A stretch of 64,000 nt of DNA. Origin: Tenacibaculum dicentrarchi. GTDB lineage: Bacteria; Bacteroidota; Bacteroidia; Flavobacteriales; Flavobacteriaceae. Below the pieces are notes generated by a model, which saw nothing but the letters and a program-made list of their open reading frames with translations, did not search any database and had not been told where the DNA came from. A program made the position numbers and the translations under genes. Positions 25,580 through 35,854 of the stretch are shown here, one piece after another. The stretch spans positions 2,744,269-2,808,268 of the forward strand of contig NZ_OZ038524.1 in NCBI RefSeq assembly GCF_964036635.1, written 5' to 3'. How positions within the stretch are numbered: position 1 is the stretch's first letter; the number at the start of each line of letters is the position of its first letter.

Positions 25580-25963
25580 ATGAAAACAATTTTAACATTA
25601 TCGACTGTTTTTTTAATGGCATTATCTGTAAACGCACAAGAATTTAAATTTGTAGCAGAATCTATTGATTACGGAAAAATTACACAAGGTTCTGAAAAAA
25701 ATCGTGTATTTGAGTTTACAAATATTGGAAATGTTCCTTTAATAATTCAACAAGTTGTTTCCACTTGTGGATGTGCCGTTCCAAAGAAACCTGAAAATCC
25801 AATAATGCCTGGTGAAAAAGGTAAAATAGCTGTTTCTTACGATACGAATAGAATAGGAGGTTTTTCTAAAATGTTTACCATTATTTCAAATGCTAAAACA
25901 ACAAGTAAACGAATAAAAATTAAAGGGCATGTAACTGCTAAAAATACATTAGCCTCTAAATAA
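25580..25963 (+). CDS. Secreted DUF1573 protein
   Basis: 127 residues with signal peptide MKTILTLSTVFLMALSVNAQ. The mature part is one Ig-like DUF1573 domain: FEFTNIGNVPLIIQQVVSTC then GCAVPKKPENPIMPGEKGKI, then ISNAKTTSKRIKIKGHV. DUF1573 proteins are abundant periplasmic proteins of Bacteroidota of unknown role. Divergent from the LytS/LytTR operon, so it is a candidate regulatory target of it. Confidence 0.88.
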   Translation: MKTILTLSTVFLMALSVNAQEFKFVAESIDYGKITQGSEKNRVFEFTNIGNVPLIIQQVVSTCGCAVPKKPENPIMPGEKGKIAVSYDTNRIGGFSKMFTIISNAKTTSKRIKIKGHVTAKNTLASK

Positions 25964-25973
25964 ATTATAAACA

Positions 25974-26004
25974 AAAAATCCTAAGTGAAAACTCGGGATT
26001 TTTT
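25974..26004. terminator. Terminator between DUF1573 and M28 genes
   Basis: AAAAATCC / GGATTTTT with inner AGT/ACT pairing, flanked by T-runs on both strands. Confidence 0.75.
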
Positions 26005-26022
26005 GTCTAAAATGATAATAAT

Positions 26023-26988
26023 TTACAATTCTTTAGCGTCTAATTTTGCAAAAACACTAATGACTGTTTGAATAGCCTCTAAAGTAAAATCTTTATTTAT
26101 TTTATCATAGGTATCTGTAGCTTTATGATAATCTTTATGGTCAGGAACTCCAAAATATATAAACGGAATTTCCTTTTTATAAAATGCTGCGTGATCGCTT
26201 GAATTTGTCCAGTTTTCTAAGCTATCTAAACCTTCATGTCCTATAAGTAATTCAACTTCTCCAACTTTATTTAATGATGTTATTGTTTGTTTTAATATAG
26301 GAGTATAACGTGTTCCTACGGCGTATAATTCTTTAGTATCGCTTCTCGAAATCATATCGAAATTTAAGTTCAATACTATTTTATCTAAAGAAATTACAGG
26401 GTTTTTTACATAATGATATGCCCCTTTTAAGCCAAGTTCTTCGCCATCAAAAGCGGCTAATATAACGTTGTGTTTAGGTGGGTTTTTTTTTAAATATTCT
26501 GCAAATCCTAGTAATGCTGCAACCCCTGAAGCGTTATCATCAGCGCCATTAAATATACTACCATTAACAGTTCCTAAATGGTCATAATGAGCAGATAATA
26601 CAATATATTTATCGGTGTTTGCTGTTCCTTTAATAAGCCCTAAAACATTAATTCCTTTATAATTTTTTGTTCCGTTATTAAAAGAAAAAGCTTGTTCAAA
26701 ACTTTCAGTAAGCGGGGTTACATTTAAACTTTTAAAACGTTCTTTTATGTAATTTTTAGCTTTTGTAGCGCCTAGAGTTCCTGTTTTTCTACCCTCAAAA
26801 TCATCCGAAGATAAAACCTTAATATCATTTAAAATTACTTCGGATGTAAACCCGTATGTAGGCACTTCTGTAGTTGGATTTGTTGTTATTACAACAGGAA
26901 CTGTTGCCGTATTTTCTTGTATTTCTGATTTACAAGAAGTAACCGCAACCACTAAAATAGCGATGCTTAAAAAATGTGATATCTTCAT
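26023..26988 (-). CDS. M28-family zinc metallopeptidase lipoprotein
   Basis: 321 residues with lipobox TSC (Cys19), then a low-complexity linker. The two-zinc site of M28 aminopeptidases is seen as SAHYDHLG near 131-138, NGADDNASGVAALLGF, AAFDGEELGLKGAYHY, and a final His in YFGVPDHKDYHKATDTYDKI. It releases N-terminal amino acids outside the cell. It is monocistronic. Together with the S8, M1 and prolyl peptidases, it indicates a protein-feeding lifestyle. Confidence 0.92.
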   Translation of the reverse strand: MKISHFLSIAILVVAVTSCKSEIQENTATVPVVITTNPTTEVPTYGFTSEVILNDIKVLSSDDFEGRKTGTLGATKAKNYIKERFKSLNVTPLTESFEQAFSFNNGTKNYKGINVLGLIKGTANTDKYIVLSAHYDHLGTVNGSIFNGADDNASGVAALLGFAEYLKKNPPKHNVILAAFDGEELGLKGAYHYVKNPVISLDKIVLNLNFDMISRSDTKELYAVGTRYTPILKQTITSLNKVGEVELLIGHEGLDSLENWTNSSDHAAFYKKEIPFIYFGVPDHKDYHKATDTYDKINKDFTLEAIQTVISVFAKLDAKEL

Positions 26989-27033
26989 AATTGTTTAGAT
27001 AAATTTGTTAGTAAATTATTGGTAAAATTAAAC

Positions 27034-27064
27034 AAAAAAATCCCGAGTATAAACTCGGGATTTT
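27034..27064 (-). terminator. Terminator of the sdh operon
   Basis: AAATCCCGAGT / ACTCGGGATTT with a four-base loop. The minus strand continues with seven T. It is 22 bases past the sdhB stop. Confidence 0.88.
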
Positions 27065-27085
27065 CAATCTATATCTAAAAAGAAT

Positions 27086-27832
27086 CTATCCTTTTAAACT
27101 TGCTTTCATAAATTCTGTATTCATACGAGCGATGTTTTCTAATGAAATTCCTTTCGGGCATTCCACTTCACAAGCTCCTGTATTTGTACAGTTTCCAAAA
27201 CCTTCAGCATCCATTTGAGCCACCATGTTTAAAACACGATCGGTAGCTTCAACCTGTCCTTGTGGTAATAAAGCAAATTGACTTACTTTAGCTCCAACAA
27301 ATAACATTGCCGATGAGTTTTTACAAGTTGCAACACAAGCACCACAACCAATACAAGTTGCTGCGTCCATTGCGTCATCAGCATCTTTTTTAGGAATAGG
27401 AATTGCGTTGGCATCTTGTGTATTTCCTGAAGTATTTACAGAAATATATCCACCTGCTTGTTGAATACGCTCAAAAGCCATTCTATCAACAACTAAATCT
27501 TTAATTACAGGAAAAGCTGCTGCTCTAAATGGCTCGATTGTAATAGTATCGCCATCTTTAAACATACGCATGTGTAACTGACAGGTAGTAATACCTCTAT
27601 CAGGACCATGAGCTTCACCGTTAATATACATAGAACACATTCCGCAAATTCCTTCACGACAATCATGGTCAAATGCAATAGGCTCATCACCTAAATTAAT
27701 AATTTGTTCGTTAAGTACGTCCATCATTTCTAAGAAAGACATATGCTCAGAAATCTCGGTTACTTGGTAATCGACCATCTTTCCCTTATCACTTGCGTTT
27801 TTTTGACGCCAAACTTTAAGTGTTAAATTCAT
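27086..27832 (-). CDS. sdhB: Succinate dehydrogenase/fumarate reductase iron-sulfur subunit
   Basis: 248 residues. The 2Fe-2S site is [18 protein letters not shown] with a fourth Cys in ITTCQLHM. The 4Fe-4S site is [13 protein letters not shown] and the 3Fe-4S site is [18 protein letters not shown]. It passes electrons from the flavoprotein to the quinone-reducing cytochrome b at the inner membrane. It is the last gene of sdhCAB, nine bases after sdhA. Confidence 0.96.
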   Translation of the reverse strand: MNLTLKVWRQKNASDKGKMVDYQVTEISEHMSFLEMMDVLNEQIINLGDEPIAFDHDCREGICGMCSMYINGEAHGPDRGITTCQLHMRMFKDGDTITIEPFRAAAFPVIKDLVVDRMAFERIQQAGGYISVNTSGNTQDANAIPIPKKDADDAMDAATCIGCGACVATCKNSSAMLFVGAKVSQFALLPQGQVEATDRVLNMVAQMDAEGFGNCTNTGACEVECPKGISLENIARMNTEFMKASLKG

Positions 27833-27841
27833 AATATCTTC

Positions 27842-29854
27842 TTATTTGTATGAACGTTGTTTTAGTTCAATATCGTTAAACTCTAATTCTTCTTTGTGTA
27901 AAACCGCAGCAGCTGGCTCACCTTTGTATTCCCAAGCAGCAACATAAGCGTAATCTTTATCATTACGTTTTGCTTCTCCTTTTTGAGGACCATCAATTTC
28001 TGCTGACTCTTCTCTAAAGTGACCTCCACATGATTCTTTTCTATCTAAAGCATCTTTGGCGAATAACTCCCCTAATTCAAGGAAATCAGCCACACGACCA
28101 GCTTTCTCTAATTCAGGATTCATTTCGTTTGCATCACCAGGAACTGTTACGTTTTTCCAGAAATCTTCACGTAATGCTTTAATTTCAACCATTGCTGATT
28201 TTAAATCTTTTTCATTACGAGCCATTCCACATTTTTCCCACATAATTACACCTAATTTTTTATGGTAATAATCTACAGAATGTGTTCCTTTATTATTGAT
28301 AAAGAAATTAATACGTTCGGTAACTTCTTTTTCAGCTTGTACGAATTCTTTGGTATCGGTAGAAATTTTTCCTGTACGAATATCTCCAGATAAATAATCT
28401 CCAATAGTATACGGTAATACGAAATATCCATCGGCTAAACCTTGCATTAATGCAGAAGCTCCTAAACGGTTGGCACCATGGTCAGAGAAATTTGCTTCTC
28501 CAATACAGTACAATCCATCAACAGTGGTCATTAAGTTATAATCAACCCAAACACCACCCATTGTATAGTGTGTTGCAGGATAAATCATCATTGGTGTTTC
28601 GTACGGATTTTCATCAACAATTTTCTCATACATTTGGAATAGGTTACCATATTTTGCTTCTATGATTCCTTTTCCTAATTCGTAAACTTTTGCTTCCGAA
28701 GGATTTGTTATATGTTGTAATTTTGCTTGTTCTGTTCCGTAACGAGTAATTGCCGATTTAAAATCTAAATACACTGCTTCACCAGTTGCATTTACTCCGT
28801 AACCAGCATCACAACGTTCTTTTGCTGCACGAGAGGCAACATCACGAGGCACTAAGTTACCAAAGGCAGGGTATCTTCTTTCTAAGTAGTAATCTCTTTC
28901 TTCTTCTGATAATTGAGTTGGTTTTTTACGACCTTCTCTAATTGCCATTACATCTTCCATGTTTTTAGGAACCCAAATACGACCGTCATTACGTAATGAT
29001 TCTGACATCAAGGTTAATTTCGATTGATAATCACCTGAACGAGGAATACAAGTAGGGTGAATTTGCGTATAACAAGGGTTTGCAAAAAATGCTCCTTTTT
29101 TATGAATTTTCCAAGCTGCAGTTGCGTTTGACCCCATTGCATTTGTTGATAAGAAATATACATTTCCGTATCCACCAGTAGCAATAACTACGGCGTGTGC
29201 TGAATGACGCTCGATTTTACCTGTAATTAAATCACGGGCAATAATTCCACGGGCTTTTCCATCAACTTTAACAACGTCTAACATTTCATGACGATTGAAC
29301 ATTTCAATCTTTCCACGAGCAATTTGACGGTTCATAGCTGAATATGCTCCTAATAATAATTGTTGTCCTGTTTGTCCTTTTGCATAAAAAGTTCTAGAAA
29401 CTAAAACTCCACCAAATGAACGGTTGTCTAATAATCCACCATAATCACGAGCAAAAGGAACTCCTTGTGCCACACATTGATCAATAATATTTGCAGAAAC
29501 TTCTGCCAAACGGTATACGTTTGCCTCACGTGAACGGTAATCTCCACCTTTTACGGTATCGTAAAATAATCGGTAGAAAGAATCACCATCACCTTGATAA
29601 TTTTTTGCTGCATTAATTCCTCCTTGTGCTGCAATTGAATGCGCTCTACGTGGAGAATCTTGATAAGCAAATGCTTTTACATTATAACCTAATTCGGCTA
29701 AGGTTGCAGCAGCAGATCCACCAGCTAATCCTGTACCAACAACAATAACATCAATATTACGTTTGTTTGCAGGGTTTACTAAATCAATCTTATTTTTATA
29801 ATCTGTCCATTTATCTTTAATTGGACCTTTTGGAATTTTTGAATCTAAAGCCAT
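27842..29854 (-). CDS. sdhA: Succinate dehydrogenase/fumarate reductase flavoprotein subunit
   Basis: 670 residues. FAD-binding motif [20 protein letters not shown] near 36-55, the flavinylation block [20 protein letters not shown] with its His, active-site and capping signatures [11 protein letters not shown] and [11 protein letters not shown], and [20 protein letters not shown]. It oxidises succinate to fumarate. The length and the B-C order match the type-B (epsilon/Bacteroidota) enzyme class. Middle gene of the operon, 12 bases after sdhC. Confidence 0.96.
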   Translation of the reverse strand: MALDSKIPKGPIKDKWTDYKNKIDLVNPANKRNIDVIVVGTGLAGGSAAATLAELGYNVKAFAYQDSPRRAHSIAAQGGINAAKNYQGDGDSFYRLFYDTVKGGDYRSREANVYRLAEVSANIIDQCVAQGVPFARDYGGLLDNRSFGGVLVSRTFYAKGQTGQQLLLGAYSAMNRQIARGKIEMFNRHEMLDVVKVDGKARGIIARDLITGKIERHSAHAVVIATGGYGNVYFLSTNAMGSNATAAWKIHKKGAFFANPCYTQIHPTCIPRSGDYQSKLTLMSESLRNDGRIWVPKNMEDVMAIREGRKKPTQLSEEERDYYLERRYPAFGNLVPRDVASRAAKERCDAGYGVNATGEAVYLDFKSAITRYGTEQAKLQHITNPSEAKVYELGKGIIEAKYGNLFQMYEKIVDENPYETPMMIYPATHYTMGGVWVDYNLMTTVDGLYCIGEANFSDHGANRLGASALMQGLADGYFVLPYTIGDYLSGDIRTGKISTDTKEFVQAEKEVTERINFFINNKGTHSVDYYHKKLGVIMWEKCGMARNEKDLKSAMVEIKALREDFWKNVTVPGDANEMNPELEKAGRVADFLELGELFAKDALDRKESCGGHFREESAEIDGPQKGEAKRNDKDYAYVAAWEYKGEPAAAVLHKEELEFNDIELKQRSYK

Positions 29855-29866
29855 ACTAGTTTCGTA

Positions 29867-30547
29867 TTAATGATTGAAATGATGAAATAAAGCAACGATG
29901 ATAAATCCAACAGGAATACCAATTGCATATATTTTACAAAATGTTTTCAATCCTTTAGTGTATTTGTTATTTGCTCCAACCGATTGGAATGCTGAAGAAA
30001 ATCCGTGTAATAAGTGTAATGCTAAGAATACAAAAGCAATTACGTAAGCACCAACTCTAAGTGGGTTTACAAATTTTTCTTGTAATTCATGAAAATAACG
30101 TAATCCTTCAATACCTTCGTGTACACCACTCCAATCACCTTGGATAAATTTCGTGTTAATTTCTGGAAACCAGAAATCGATAAAGTGTAACAATACAAAT
30201 GCTAAAATAGCTGCACCAGACCAAATCATATTTCTACTCATCCAAGTAGAATTGGCTGCTCCGTTATCTTTTGCATAACTTACACTTGTTGCACTTTTGT
30301 TTTTTAATTCTAAGACGAATCCCATTACAAAATGAAAAACTACACCAAAAATTAAGACTGGTTGCATCACATATTGAATTAACGGGTTAGTTCCCATAAA
30401 GTGGGATAACGCGTTAAATGTTGCTCCATTATCTGGAAAAAGTGAGGTGACGTTTATTACAAAGTGTTGCAATAAGAAAAACATCAAGAAGAACGCCGAA
30501 AGCGCCATGGCAAATTTTCTTCCAATAGAAGATTTTAATAATCCCAT
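29867..30547 (-). CDS. sdhC: Succinate dehydrogenase cytochrome b subunit
   Basis: 226 residues with five hydrophobic helices, the single-polypeptide anchor typical of type-B succinate dehydrogenase with two haems. Candidate haem ligands are the histidines in FLLQHFVINV, LSHFMG, VFHFVMGFVLEL, VLLHFIDFW and ALHLLHGFSSAFQ. It anchors SdhAB to the inner membrane and reduces menaquinone. First gene of sdhCAB, with a good promoter 30 bases upstream. Confidence 0.94.
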   Translation of the reverse strand: MGLLKSSIGRKFAMALSAFFLMFFLLQHFVINVTSLFPDNGATFNALSHFMGTNPLIQYVMQPVLIFGVVFHFVMGFVLELKNKSATSVSYAKDNGAANSTWMSRNMIWSGAAILAFVLLHFIDFWFPEINTKFIQGDWSGVHEGIEGLRYFHELQEKFVNPLRVGAYVIAFVFLALHLLHGFSSAFQSVGANNKYTKGLKTFCKIYAIGIPVGFIIVALFHHFNH

Positions 30548-30576
30548 TATTTTGTTTGTTTATATAAATATTCTAA

Positions 30577-30607
30577 CAAATTTAAGTGGTATTCGCATAT
30601 TTTACAA
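30577..30607 (-). promoter_or_regulatory. Promoter of sdhCAB
   Basis: On the minus strand TTG (30607-30605), a 20-base spacer and TAAATTTG (30584-30577). This is the best -33/-7 match in the left half of the window. The transcript start is expected near 30570. Confidence 0.7.
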
Positions 30608-30818
30608 GCTTTAACAATGCTTTTATTTAACATTTAGAATTAGTTTAAATAACGTTTCTAGTTTTATTTTTTTTAAGGATAATTTTAGCGCATTTTATGT
30701 TTTTTCCACTCCTTTTTTCATAAAAAAACGACATCAAAACATAATTAAAATACTGCTTAAAAAACATTTTCACATCAAAGTTTCAACTAAAAACAGTAGT
30801 AAATAAGTACTATTTTTA

Positions 30819-30998
30819 GAGCTTGTTTAAATTTCATCTGAAAAAAAAATATCACAGAAAAATAAGAAATCGAATCCGTCAACCTGAATTTATTTCAGAT
30901 TTACATCCTAATTTAACGTAGTTCTACTATTTAATGCGATGCTGAATTAAATTCAGCATGATGAAAATTTAGTCTTTATTTAATTCTTAAACAGGCTC
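30819..30998. mobile_element. MITE-like element A (180 bp)
   Basis: Imperfect terminal inverted repeats GAGCTTGTTTAA / TTAAACAGGCTC, flanked by a direct TTA on each side (30816-30818 and 30999-31001). There is no coding capacity. A central ATGCTGAAT/ATTCAGCAT hairpin lies at 30939-30959. The left 70 bases are about 70 percent identical to element B at 54456. TNA-type 3-bp duplications and GAGCC ends recall IS5-family (IS1031-like) elements, but no transposase is in the window. Confidence 0.65.
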
Positions 30999-31015
30999 TT
31001 AGATTTTTTCATAAT

Positions 31016-31049
31016 AAAAAAGAGAAGCCTTTCCACTTCTCTTTTTTTT
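31016..31049. terminator. Terminator-like hairpin beside element A
   Basis: GAGAAG/CTTCTC extended by A-run/T-run arms with an 8-base loop; functional in either direction by sequence. The same stem occurs at 31414-31442. Confidence 0.6.
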
Positions 31050-31084
31050 ATAATTTTTATATTTATTATATTAAAAATAAGTAT

Positions 31085-31092
31085 TAATTTTG
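31085..31092 (+). promoter_or_regulatory. -7 box of candidate structured RNA
   Basis: TAATTTTG on the plus strand, exact TAnnTTTG. No matching -33 was found. Confidence 0.35.
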
Positions 31093-31098
31093 CCATAA

Positions 31099-31303
31099 CT
31101 TTATAAATGCAAAAAGCCTGTTGCTCGAACAACAGACTTTTATTCATTAAAAAGTTATACAATTTAAAACTAACCTCTTTGGTTAGAGTTGAGTTATATC
31201 CATTAAACTAGAAATAATATAACCAAATAAAATTTATTATTGTAACAACAATAAGTTTTATTTCATTCTTAAACACTATCCACCATTTGGTAGTGTTTTT
31301 TTT
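31099..31303 (+). ncRNA. Candidate structured non-coding RNA
   Basis: The 800-base gap between the sdhC promoter and the nrdA terminator has no gene of support. Reading plus, five consecutive stems follow a -7 box: AAAAGcCTGTTG/CAACAGaCTTTT (31112-31141), CTAACC/GGTTAG (31170-31186), GTTATAT/ATATAAC (31193-31223), a two-part stem AATAAAA..TTATTGT with its complement (31226-31262), and AAACACTA/TAGTGTTT (31271-31298) followed by eight T. Such order suggests a transcribed RNA with a terminator. AT-rich DNA gives chance hairpins, so this is a prediction only. The first hairpin may itself terminate a shorter RNA. Confidence 0.35.
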
Positions 31304-31413
31304 GTTTTTACCCATTTTAAAGGTATAAAGTTAATGTCTCCTTTAATTTAAAAGGTCTAAAGGCTCTAACCTTTTTGTACTACACAAAATAGTATTCTTT
31401 ACTGCTTTTCTTT

Positions 31414-31442
31414 AAAAAGAGAAGCCTTTCGACTTCTCTTTA
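31414..31442 (-). terminator. Terminator of nrdBA
   Basis: GAGAAG/CTTCTC stem with flanking A/T pairs and an 8-base loop, 30 bases past the nrdA stop. On the minus strand it is followed by five T. Confidence 0.75.
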
Positions 31443-31471
31443 ATATAATTTTGACTTTTAATTTATTGGTT

Positions 31472-33871
31472 TTAAGAACCACACATTAAACAATCATCAT
31501 CAGGAGCGCCATTTTTAGAAGCATCAACCATTGCTTTATATTCAGCAGCACTCATTGGTGCATCTTCTTGAATTACCTCTTTTTTCTTTTCAATATTTAA
31601 GGTAAACTGCTTCGCATTTACTGCCGATTTTGTTCTCAAATAGTACATTCCTGTTTTTAAACCAACTTTGTGAGCATAAAAATGCATCGAAGTTAATTTA
31701 GCATAATCAGGGTCTTTCATAAATAAGTTTAATGATTGAGATTGATCGATAAAATATCCTCTATCACGAGCCATATCAATAATATCTTTCATACTCATTT
31801 CCCAAACCGTTTTATAAAGGTCTTTTAAATCTTGTGGAATAGTAGCAATATGTTGGATAGAACCGTTTGCACGCATAATATCTTCTTTCATTGCATTGTC
31901 CCATAAATTCAATTCTACTAAGTCTTCTAATAAATGTTTGTTTACAACAATAAATTCACCAGATAAAACTCTACGAGTATAAATATTAGACGTATATGGT
32001 TCAAAAGCTTCGTTATTTCCTAAAATTTGAGAAGTAGATGCAGTTGGCATTGGCGCTACTAATAACGAGTTACGAACACCATGTTCTACAACTTCTTTAC
32101 GTAAAGATTCCCAATCCCAGCGACCGCTTAAATCGGCTTCAGTTACGCCCCACATATTATGTTGAAATTCTCCTTTAGACATTGGCGAACCTTTAAAAGT
32201 AGAATATGGCTCTTTAGCTTTTGCAATTTCCATTGATGAAGTTACCGAAGCAAAATACAAGGTTTCAAATATTTCTTTGTTTAACTTTTTAGCTTCATCC
32301 GAAGTAAAAGGCAAACGTAACATAATAAAAGCATCAGCAAGTCCTTGAATACCTAAACCTACTGGACGATGGCGCACATTAGAATTTTCTGCTTCAATAA
32401 CAGGATAATAATTTCTATCAATAACAGTATCTAAGTTTCTAATTACTTTTTTAGTTACTTTATATAATTCATCATGGTCAAAAAACTTTGTTCCGTTTTT
32501 ATCTTCAGCAATAAACATTGGCATTGCTATAGATGCTAAATTACATACTGCTACTTCATCTTCGGCAGTATATTCCATAATTTCGGTACATAAGTTTGAA
32601 GAACGAATAGTTCCTAAATTCTTTTGATTCGATTTACGGTTTGCAGCATCTTTGTATAACATGTACGGTGTACCTGTTTCAATTTGCGACTCTAAAATTT
32701 TCTCCCATAATTCACGTGCTTTTATGGTTTTTCTACCTTTTCCAGCAGCTTCATACCCTGTATACAAACGGTTAAATTCATCACCATAAGTATCAAATAA
32801 ATTAGGGCATTCTTGCGGACACATTAATGTCCAATCACCATCTTGCTGTACACGTTCCATAAATAAATCAGAAATCCACATAGCGTAAAATAAATCACGT
32901 GCTCTCATTTCTTCTTTACCATGATTTTTCTTTAAATCTAAAAAATCAAAAATATCGGCATGCCAAGGCTCTAAATACATAGCGAAAGAACCTTTACGTT
33001 TTCCTCCTCCTTGGTCTACGTAACGTGCTGTGTCGTTAAACACTTTTAACATTGGTACAATACCGTTTGATGTTCCGTTAGTTCCAGCAATATAACTTCC
33101 TGTAGCACGAATATTGTGTATAGATAATCCGATACCTCCTGCCGATTGCGAAATTTTTGCAGTTTGCTTTAAAGTATCATAAATTCCTTCGATACTATCA
33201 TCTTGCATTTGTAATAAAAAACAAGAAGACATTTGTGGTTTAGGCGTTCCTGCATTAAATAATGTAGGCGTTGCATGGGTAAAATATTTTTTACTCATTA
33301 ACTCGTAAGTTGCTATTGCTTCATCAATATCATCTTTATGAATACCTATTGATACACGCATTAACATATGTTGCGGGCGCTCTGCAATAGTTCCATTTAA
33401 TTTTAATAAATAAGAACGTTCTAAGGTTTTAAAACCAAAATAATCATAATTAAAATCACGACTATAAATAATTGTAGAGTCTAATTTATCAGCATTTTTT
33501 TGAATGATTTCATATACATCATCAGCTAATAAAGGAGATTTTTTATCTGTACGAGGATTTACATAATTATATAAATCAGTCATCGTTTCAGAGAACGATT
33601 TTTTGGTGTTTTTATGTAAATTTGATACAGCAATTCTTGCTGCTAACTTTGCATAATCAGGATGAGCAGTAGTCATTGTTGCAGCAACTTCAGCCGCTAA
33701 ATTATCTAATTCAGTAGCTGGTACTCCATCATATAAACCTTCAATAACACGCATTGCTACTTTTACTGGGTCAACAATATTATTTAAACCATAGCACATT
33801 TTTCGAACCCTTTCTGTAATTTTATCGAACATTACAGGCTCTTTTCTACCATCTCTCTTTAATACATACAT
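31472..33871 (-). CDS. nrdA: Ribonucleoside-diphosphate reductase alpha subunit (class I)
   Basis: 799 residues. The N-terminal ATP-cone allosteric domain ([20 protein letters not shown]) binds ATP/dATP. The catalytic barrel shows STxSxCFL-type [18 protein letters not shown], the NLCTEI active loop with the radical Cys, and [19 protein letters not shown]. The C-terminal redox pair is CLMCGS. It makes deoxynucleotides aerobically with NrdB. It lies downstream of nrdB with a 181-base gap that contains a long perfect hairpin. Full length. Confidence 0.96.
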   Translation of the reverse strand: MYVLKRDGRKEPVMFDKITERVRKMCYGLNNIVDPVKVAMRVIEGLYDGVPATELDNLAAEVAATMTTAHPDYAKLAARIAVSNLHKNTKKSFSETMTDLYNYVNPRTDKKSPLLADDVYEIIQKNADKLDSTIIYSRDFNYDYFGFKTLERSYLLKLNGTIAERPQHMLMRVSIGIHKDDIDEAIATYELMSKKYFTHATPTLFNAGTPKPQMSSCFLLQMQDDSIEGIYDTLKQTAKISQSAGGIGLSIHNIRATGSYIAGTNGTSNGIVPMLKVFNDTARYVDQGGGKRKGSFAMYLEPWHADIFDFLDLKKNHGKEEMRARDLFYAMWISDLFMERVQQDGDWTLMCPQECPNLFDTYGDEFNRLYTGYEAAGKGRKTIKARELWEKILESQIETGTPYMLYKDAANRKSNQKNLGTIRSSNLCTEIMEYTAEDEVAVCNLASIAMPMFIAEDKNGTKFFDHDELYKVTKKVIRNLDTVIDRNYYPVIEAENSNVRHRPVGLGIQGLADAFIMLRLPFTSDEAKKLNKEIFETLYFASVTSSMEIAKAKEPYSTFKGSPMSKGEFQHNMWGVTEADLSGRWDWESLRKEVVEHGVRNSLLVAPMPTASTSQILGNNEAFEPYTSNIYTRRVLSGEFIVVNKHLLEDLVELNLWDNAMKEDIMRANGSIQHIATIPQDLKDLYKTVWEMSMKDIIDMARDRGYFIDQSQSLNLFMKDPDYAKLTSMHFYAHKVGLKTGMYYLRTKSAVNAKQFTLNIEKKKEVIQEDAPMSAAEYKAMVDASKNGAPDDDCLMCGS

Positions 33872-33979
33872 ATATATTATTGGTTTTAATTTTGATAAAT
33901 AGCATCACTAAAAAACCTAACTATTAATAAGGTTATCAATAAAACTATTTGTTGTAAAGTTTTTTTTTGTTTTTAAAAC

Positions 33980-34023
33980 AGTATGTTATAGAAAAAACAC
34001 TATTATTTTTTCTATAACATACT
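33980..34023. terminator. Long hairpin between nrdB and nrdA
   Basis: A perfect 18-bp inverted repeat (AGTATGTTATAGAAAAAA and complement) around an 8-base loop. Read leftwards it is followed at a short distance by T-rich DNA. It may partially terminate nrdB transcripts or shield the 3' end, setting the nrdB:nrdA ratio. No second promoter for nrdA is obvious. Confidence 0.6.
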
Positions 34024-34052
34024 TAAAATAAAGTTGCTGTAATTTATTTTAT

Positions 34053-35024
34053 TTAAAATTCAGCATCAAAACTAATATCTCCTGTACCTCCACCAGAAAC
34101 ACCTGCTTTTTGGTATTCAGAAACTCTTTTTTCAAAGAAATTTGTTTTTCCTTCTAATGAAATCATTTCCATAAAATCAAACGGATTTGTAGCATTATAT
34201 TCTTTGTCACATCCAAATTCTAATAATAATCTGTCTGTTACATACTCTAAATATTGTGTCATTAATTTAGCATTCATACCAATTAAACTCACTGGTAATG
34301 ATTCTGTAATAAACTCTCTTTCAATACTTAAAGCATCTATAATAATTTCACGAATACGTGCTTTAGGTACTTTATTTACAATATGATGATTATGTAAATG
34401 CACAGCAAAATCACAGTGCATTCCTTCATCTCTTGAAATTAATTCATTAGAAAATGTTAATCCAGGTAATAAACCACGTTTTTTTAACCAGAAAATAGAA
34501 CAGAAAGACCCAGAAAAGAAAATTCCTTCAACAGCAGCAAAAGCAATTAAACGTTCTGCAAACGAATCTGATTCAATCCATTTTAATGCCCAATCAGCTT
34601 TCTTTTTAATTGCTGGAAAAATTTCAATTGCTTTAAATAATTGGTCTTTTTCTATTTCATTTTTCACATACGTATCTATTAATAATGAATACGTTTCTGA
34701 ATGTACATTTTCCATCATTATTTGAAAACCATAGAAAAATTTTGCTTCAGAATATTGTACTTCATTTACAAAATTTTCTGCTAAATTTTCATTTACAATT
34801 CCGTCAGAAGCTGCAAAAAAAGCTAAAATATGTTTAATAAAATAACGCTCATCGTCGGTTAATTTGGTTTCCCAATCAATAACATCTACTGATAAATCTA
34901 TTTCTTCAGCAGTCCAAATTGATGCTTGTTGTTTTTTATACCAATCCCATAAATCATCATGTTGAATTGGAAAAATCACAAATCTATCTTTATTTTCTTG
35001 TAAAATTGGTTCGATTGCTGTCAT
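34053..35024 (-). CDS. nrdB: Ribonucleoside-diphosphate reductase beta subunit (class I)
   Basis: 323 residues with all class Ia diiron ligands visible: Asp in [15 protein letters not shown], Glu and His in [13 protein letters not shown], Glu in [14 protein letters not shown], and Glu/His in [15 protein letters not shown]. The radical Tyr is the Y of HSETYS. The C-terminal FDAEF probably docks to NrdA. The 306-base gap upstream (35025-35330) holds only the trxA terminator. I see no clear NrdR box pair or exact promoter there. Confidence 0.96.
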   Translation of the reverse strand: MTAIEPILQENKDRFVIFPIQHDDLWDWYKKQQASIWTAEEIDLSVDVIDWETKLTDDERYFIKHILAFFAASDGIVNENLAENFVNEVQYSEAKFFYGFQIMMENVHSETYSLLIDTYVKNEIEKDQLFKAIEIFPAIKKKADWALKWIESDSFAERLIAFAAVEGIFFSGSFCSIFWLKKRGLLPGLTFSNELISRDEGMHCDFAVHLHNHHIVNKVPKARIREIIIDALSIEREFITESLPVSLIGMNAKLMTQYLEYVTDRLLLEFGCDKEYNATNPFDFMEMISLEGKTNFFEKRVSEYQKAGVSGGGTGDISFDAEF

Positions 35025-35268
35025 TATTTTGTGTGCTAATTTAGGTTGTTATTCTTCTGATATTGGGGGTTACAAATATCTATAATTTTACTAAAATTCG
35101 AAAGCTTTACTTATTCACAAATCCCTTGAAGTTTTCAACAAATTGAAATACAAAGCAAAAACCACAGCACTCTAACAAATAATCAAACACCTAATAATCA
35201 ACAAATTAACACCTATTAAATAGCTTAAGTAATGATTACCATAGGGTTTACTATTTTGGTTTTATTCC

Positions 35269-35297
35269 AAAAAAAGTACTGCAAAAACAGTACTTTT
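35269..35297 (-). terminator. Terminator of trxA
   Basis: AAAAGTACTG / CAGTACTTTT with a six-base loop and T-run on the minus strand. Confidence 0.85.
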
Positions 35298-35330
35298 AAA
35301 TTTTTATAAAAAACAGATTTAAGTTTACTT

Positions 35331-35684
35331 TTAGACCTTTAAAACATCTTTTATAATTTCTTCAATCTGTTTTTTTGGCAATGCACCATTGGCTCTTTGA
35401 GGAGCTTCGTTCATAGGGCAAAATAACATTGAAGGAATACTACGAACATCAAAAGCAGCCGCTAATTCAGGTTCTTCTTCTGTATTAATTTTATAAATAT
35501 CAATTTTACCTTCATATTCGTTACTCAATTCTTCTAAAATTGGTGCTAACGATTTACAAGGACCACACCAATCGGCATAAAAATCAATTAATGCTGGTTT
35601 ATCACCTTCAAAATTCCATTCTTTATTTTCTTCAAAATTAAATACTTTTTTAAAAAAAGTTTCTTTTGTTAAATTTTCTGTCAT
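35331..35684 (-). CDS. trxA: Thioredoxin
   Basis: 117 residues. The active site WCGPCK sits in DFYADWCGPCKSLAPIL near 38. The cis-Pro loop is SIPSMLFC. A 20-residue N-terminal extension (MTENLTKETFFKKVFNFEEN) precedes the fold, and there is no signal peptide, so it is cytoplasmic. It reduces disulfides, including those of ribonucleotide reductase encoded next door. Monocistronic with its own terminator. Confidence 0.93.
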   Translation of the reverse strand: MTENLTKETFFKKVFNFEENKEWNFEGDKPALIDFYADWCGPCKSLAPILEELSNEYEGKIDIYKINTEEEPELAAAFDVRSIPSMLFCPMNEAPQRANGALPKKQIEEIIKDVLKV

Positions 35685-35822
35685 GATAACTGTTATTATA
35701 TTACTACTTCTGTGCTTAAAAAATTCAAGTATAAAGATACTTCTTTTATTTTTTAAAGATTACAACGACTATAATTTAGTGTTAAAACATCTTAAAAAGA
35801 ATATTTTCGTTCTTTTTTCAGC

Positions 35823-35830
35823 TAACTTTG
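35823..35830 (+). promoter_or_regulatory. -7 box of the prolyl oligopeptidase gene
   Basis: TAACTTTG, exact TAnnTTTG, 24 bases before the ATG at 35855. It covers an alternative upstream ATG at 35828, which argues against that start. Confidence 0.6.
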
Positions 35831-35854
35831 AAATTATTAAAAAACCCCATTATC

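Noticed and set aside
30980..31162. 60-residue minus-strand frame beside element A
   Set aside because: Composed of hairpin and AT-rich sequence. The residues are a run of I, K and L with no support, and two terminator stems lie within it.
35025..35330. NrdR operator upstream of nrdB
   Set aside because: No pair of NrdR boxes could be recognised. Absence by eye is not proof.
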